DNA from: Palsa-1439 sp050015495
GTDB lineage: Bacteria; Verrucomicrobiota; Verrucomicrobiia; Palsa-1439
DNA: 64,000 nt
Assembly (NCBI GenBank): GCA_050015495.1
Contig: JBEKBH010000018.1
Location: forward strand, 1 to 64,000
Direction of reading: 5' to 3'
Position 1 is the stretch's first letter, and every line of letters begins with the position of its first letter. Of this stretch, positions 63,834-64,000 are shown in pieces. A program made the translations under genes and the position numbers. Below the pieces are notes generated by a model. That model made no database searches and had not been told where the DNA came from. It saw only the letters and a list, made by a program, of their open reading frames with translations.

Positions 63834-64000
63834 ATGAATGTCGTCCTTGTTGAACCGGAGATTCCTCCGAACACGGGAAACGTGGCGCGGCTGTGCGCAG
63901 CGACGCAGGCAACGCTTCATCTGGTCGGACCGCTCGGTTTTCGCCTCGACGACAAGACGTTGAAACGGGCGGGCATGGATTATTGGGAGCACGTGACATG
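63834..64000 (+). CDS. trmL: tRNA (cytidine34-2'-O)-methyltransferase, 5' part
   Basis: Begins at ATG 63834, one base after the truA stop, and is cut by the window end. The visible 55 residues (MNVVLVEPEIPPNTGNVARL, LCAATQATLHLVGPLGF, DYWEHVT) are the N-terminus of the SPOUT methyltransferase TrmL, with the NTGNVARLC motif. It modifies the wobble position of tRNA-Leu species, such as the CAA isoacceptor at 5562. Confidence 0.9.
   Translation, partial: MNVVLVEPEIPPNTGNVARLCAATQATLHLVGPLGFRLDDKTLKRAGMDYWEHVT

Overview
This 64 kb window is a GC-rich bacterial chromosome segment, most probably from a member of the Verrucomicrobiota, perhaps an uncultured lineage. The evidence is protein-family content rather than a marker gene: a GloVer-repeat secreted protein ending in the YQLQYT...RFYR domain common in that phylum, two PEP-CTERM sorted proteins, GuaB3-type IMP dehydrogenase next to guaA, a DUF5069 protein, and an ileS-traR/dksA-lspA cluster. 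There is no rRNA operon, CRISPR array or complete insertion sequence. Two tRNA genes lie near the left end: a CAU-anticodon tRNA (probably tRNA-Ile2) and tRNA-Leu(CAA).

Layout. 0-1.4 kb: GloVer-repeat secreted protein. 1.6-7.1 kb: an accessory stretch around the two tRNAs, with an ORF6N protein, a DUF3883 nuclease-like protein, a RelE/ParE toxin-antitoxin pair, a Spy-like periplasmic protein and small DNA-binding proteins. 7.2-14.3 kb: an MsbA-type ABC exporter carrying an in-frame repeat insertion, an internally deleted alcohol dehydrogenase relic, two PEP-CTERM proteins and a three-gene phosphorelay. 14.4-18.6 kb: uvrA, a GIDE-domain membrane protein and a small membrane protein. 19-23.5 kb: a TPR/ExbB/ExbD/TonB-like envelope energising cluster. 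23.7-28.2 kb: guaB3, a second ORF6N gene, guaA and an FRG-domain protein. 28.8-31.7 kb: hisD-hisC-hisB, followed by a GxxExxY gene bracketed by inverted repeats and a Y-family polymerase with a palindrome over its start codon.

33.6-38.3 kb: a class V aminotransferase coupled to a possible nuclease, a two-repeat protein, a DUF5069 protein, an esterase and an RNase D-like exonuclease. 38.5-41 kb: an IS66 relic and an AT-richer secretin-like/ECF sigma/membrane-protein cluster. 41-44.7 kb: sucC, a 67-codon interposed gene, sucD and a divergent cell-wall amidase. 44.9-48.1 kb: a lipoprotein, an SDR oxidoreductase flanked by direct repeats, and an ATPase+DUF4276 pair that looks like a defence module. 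48.4-54.8 kb: ileS-traR/dksA-lspA, a PHP phosphatase, an alpha/beta hydrolase and a GNAT acetyltransferase. 54.8-64 kb: one long forward run, uvrB-nadC-ankyrin/DUF1266-birA-coaX-trpA-manC-ruvX-truA-trmL, the last cut by the window edge.

Housekeeping genes for DNA repair (uvrA, uvrB, ruvX, Y-family polymerase), purine, histidine, tryptophan, NAD, biotin and CoA metabolism, the TCA cycle and tRNA modification form tight, often start/stop-overlapping runs. Between them lie small accessory islands and several families of dispersed palindromic repeats, some of which have entered coding sequence. The most unusual observations are the in-frame repeat inside the ABC exporter, the inverted-repeat-bracketed GxxExxY gene, the palindrome spanning the polymerase start codon, the gene nested between sucC and sucD, and the ATPase+DUF4276 pair.
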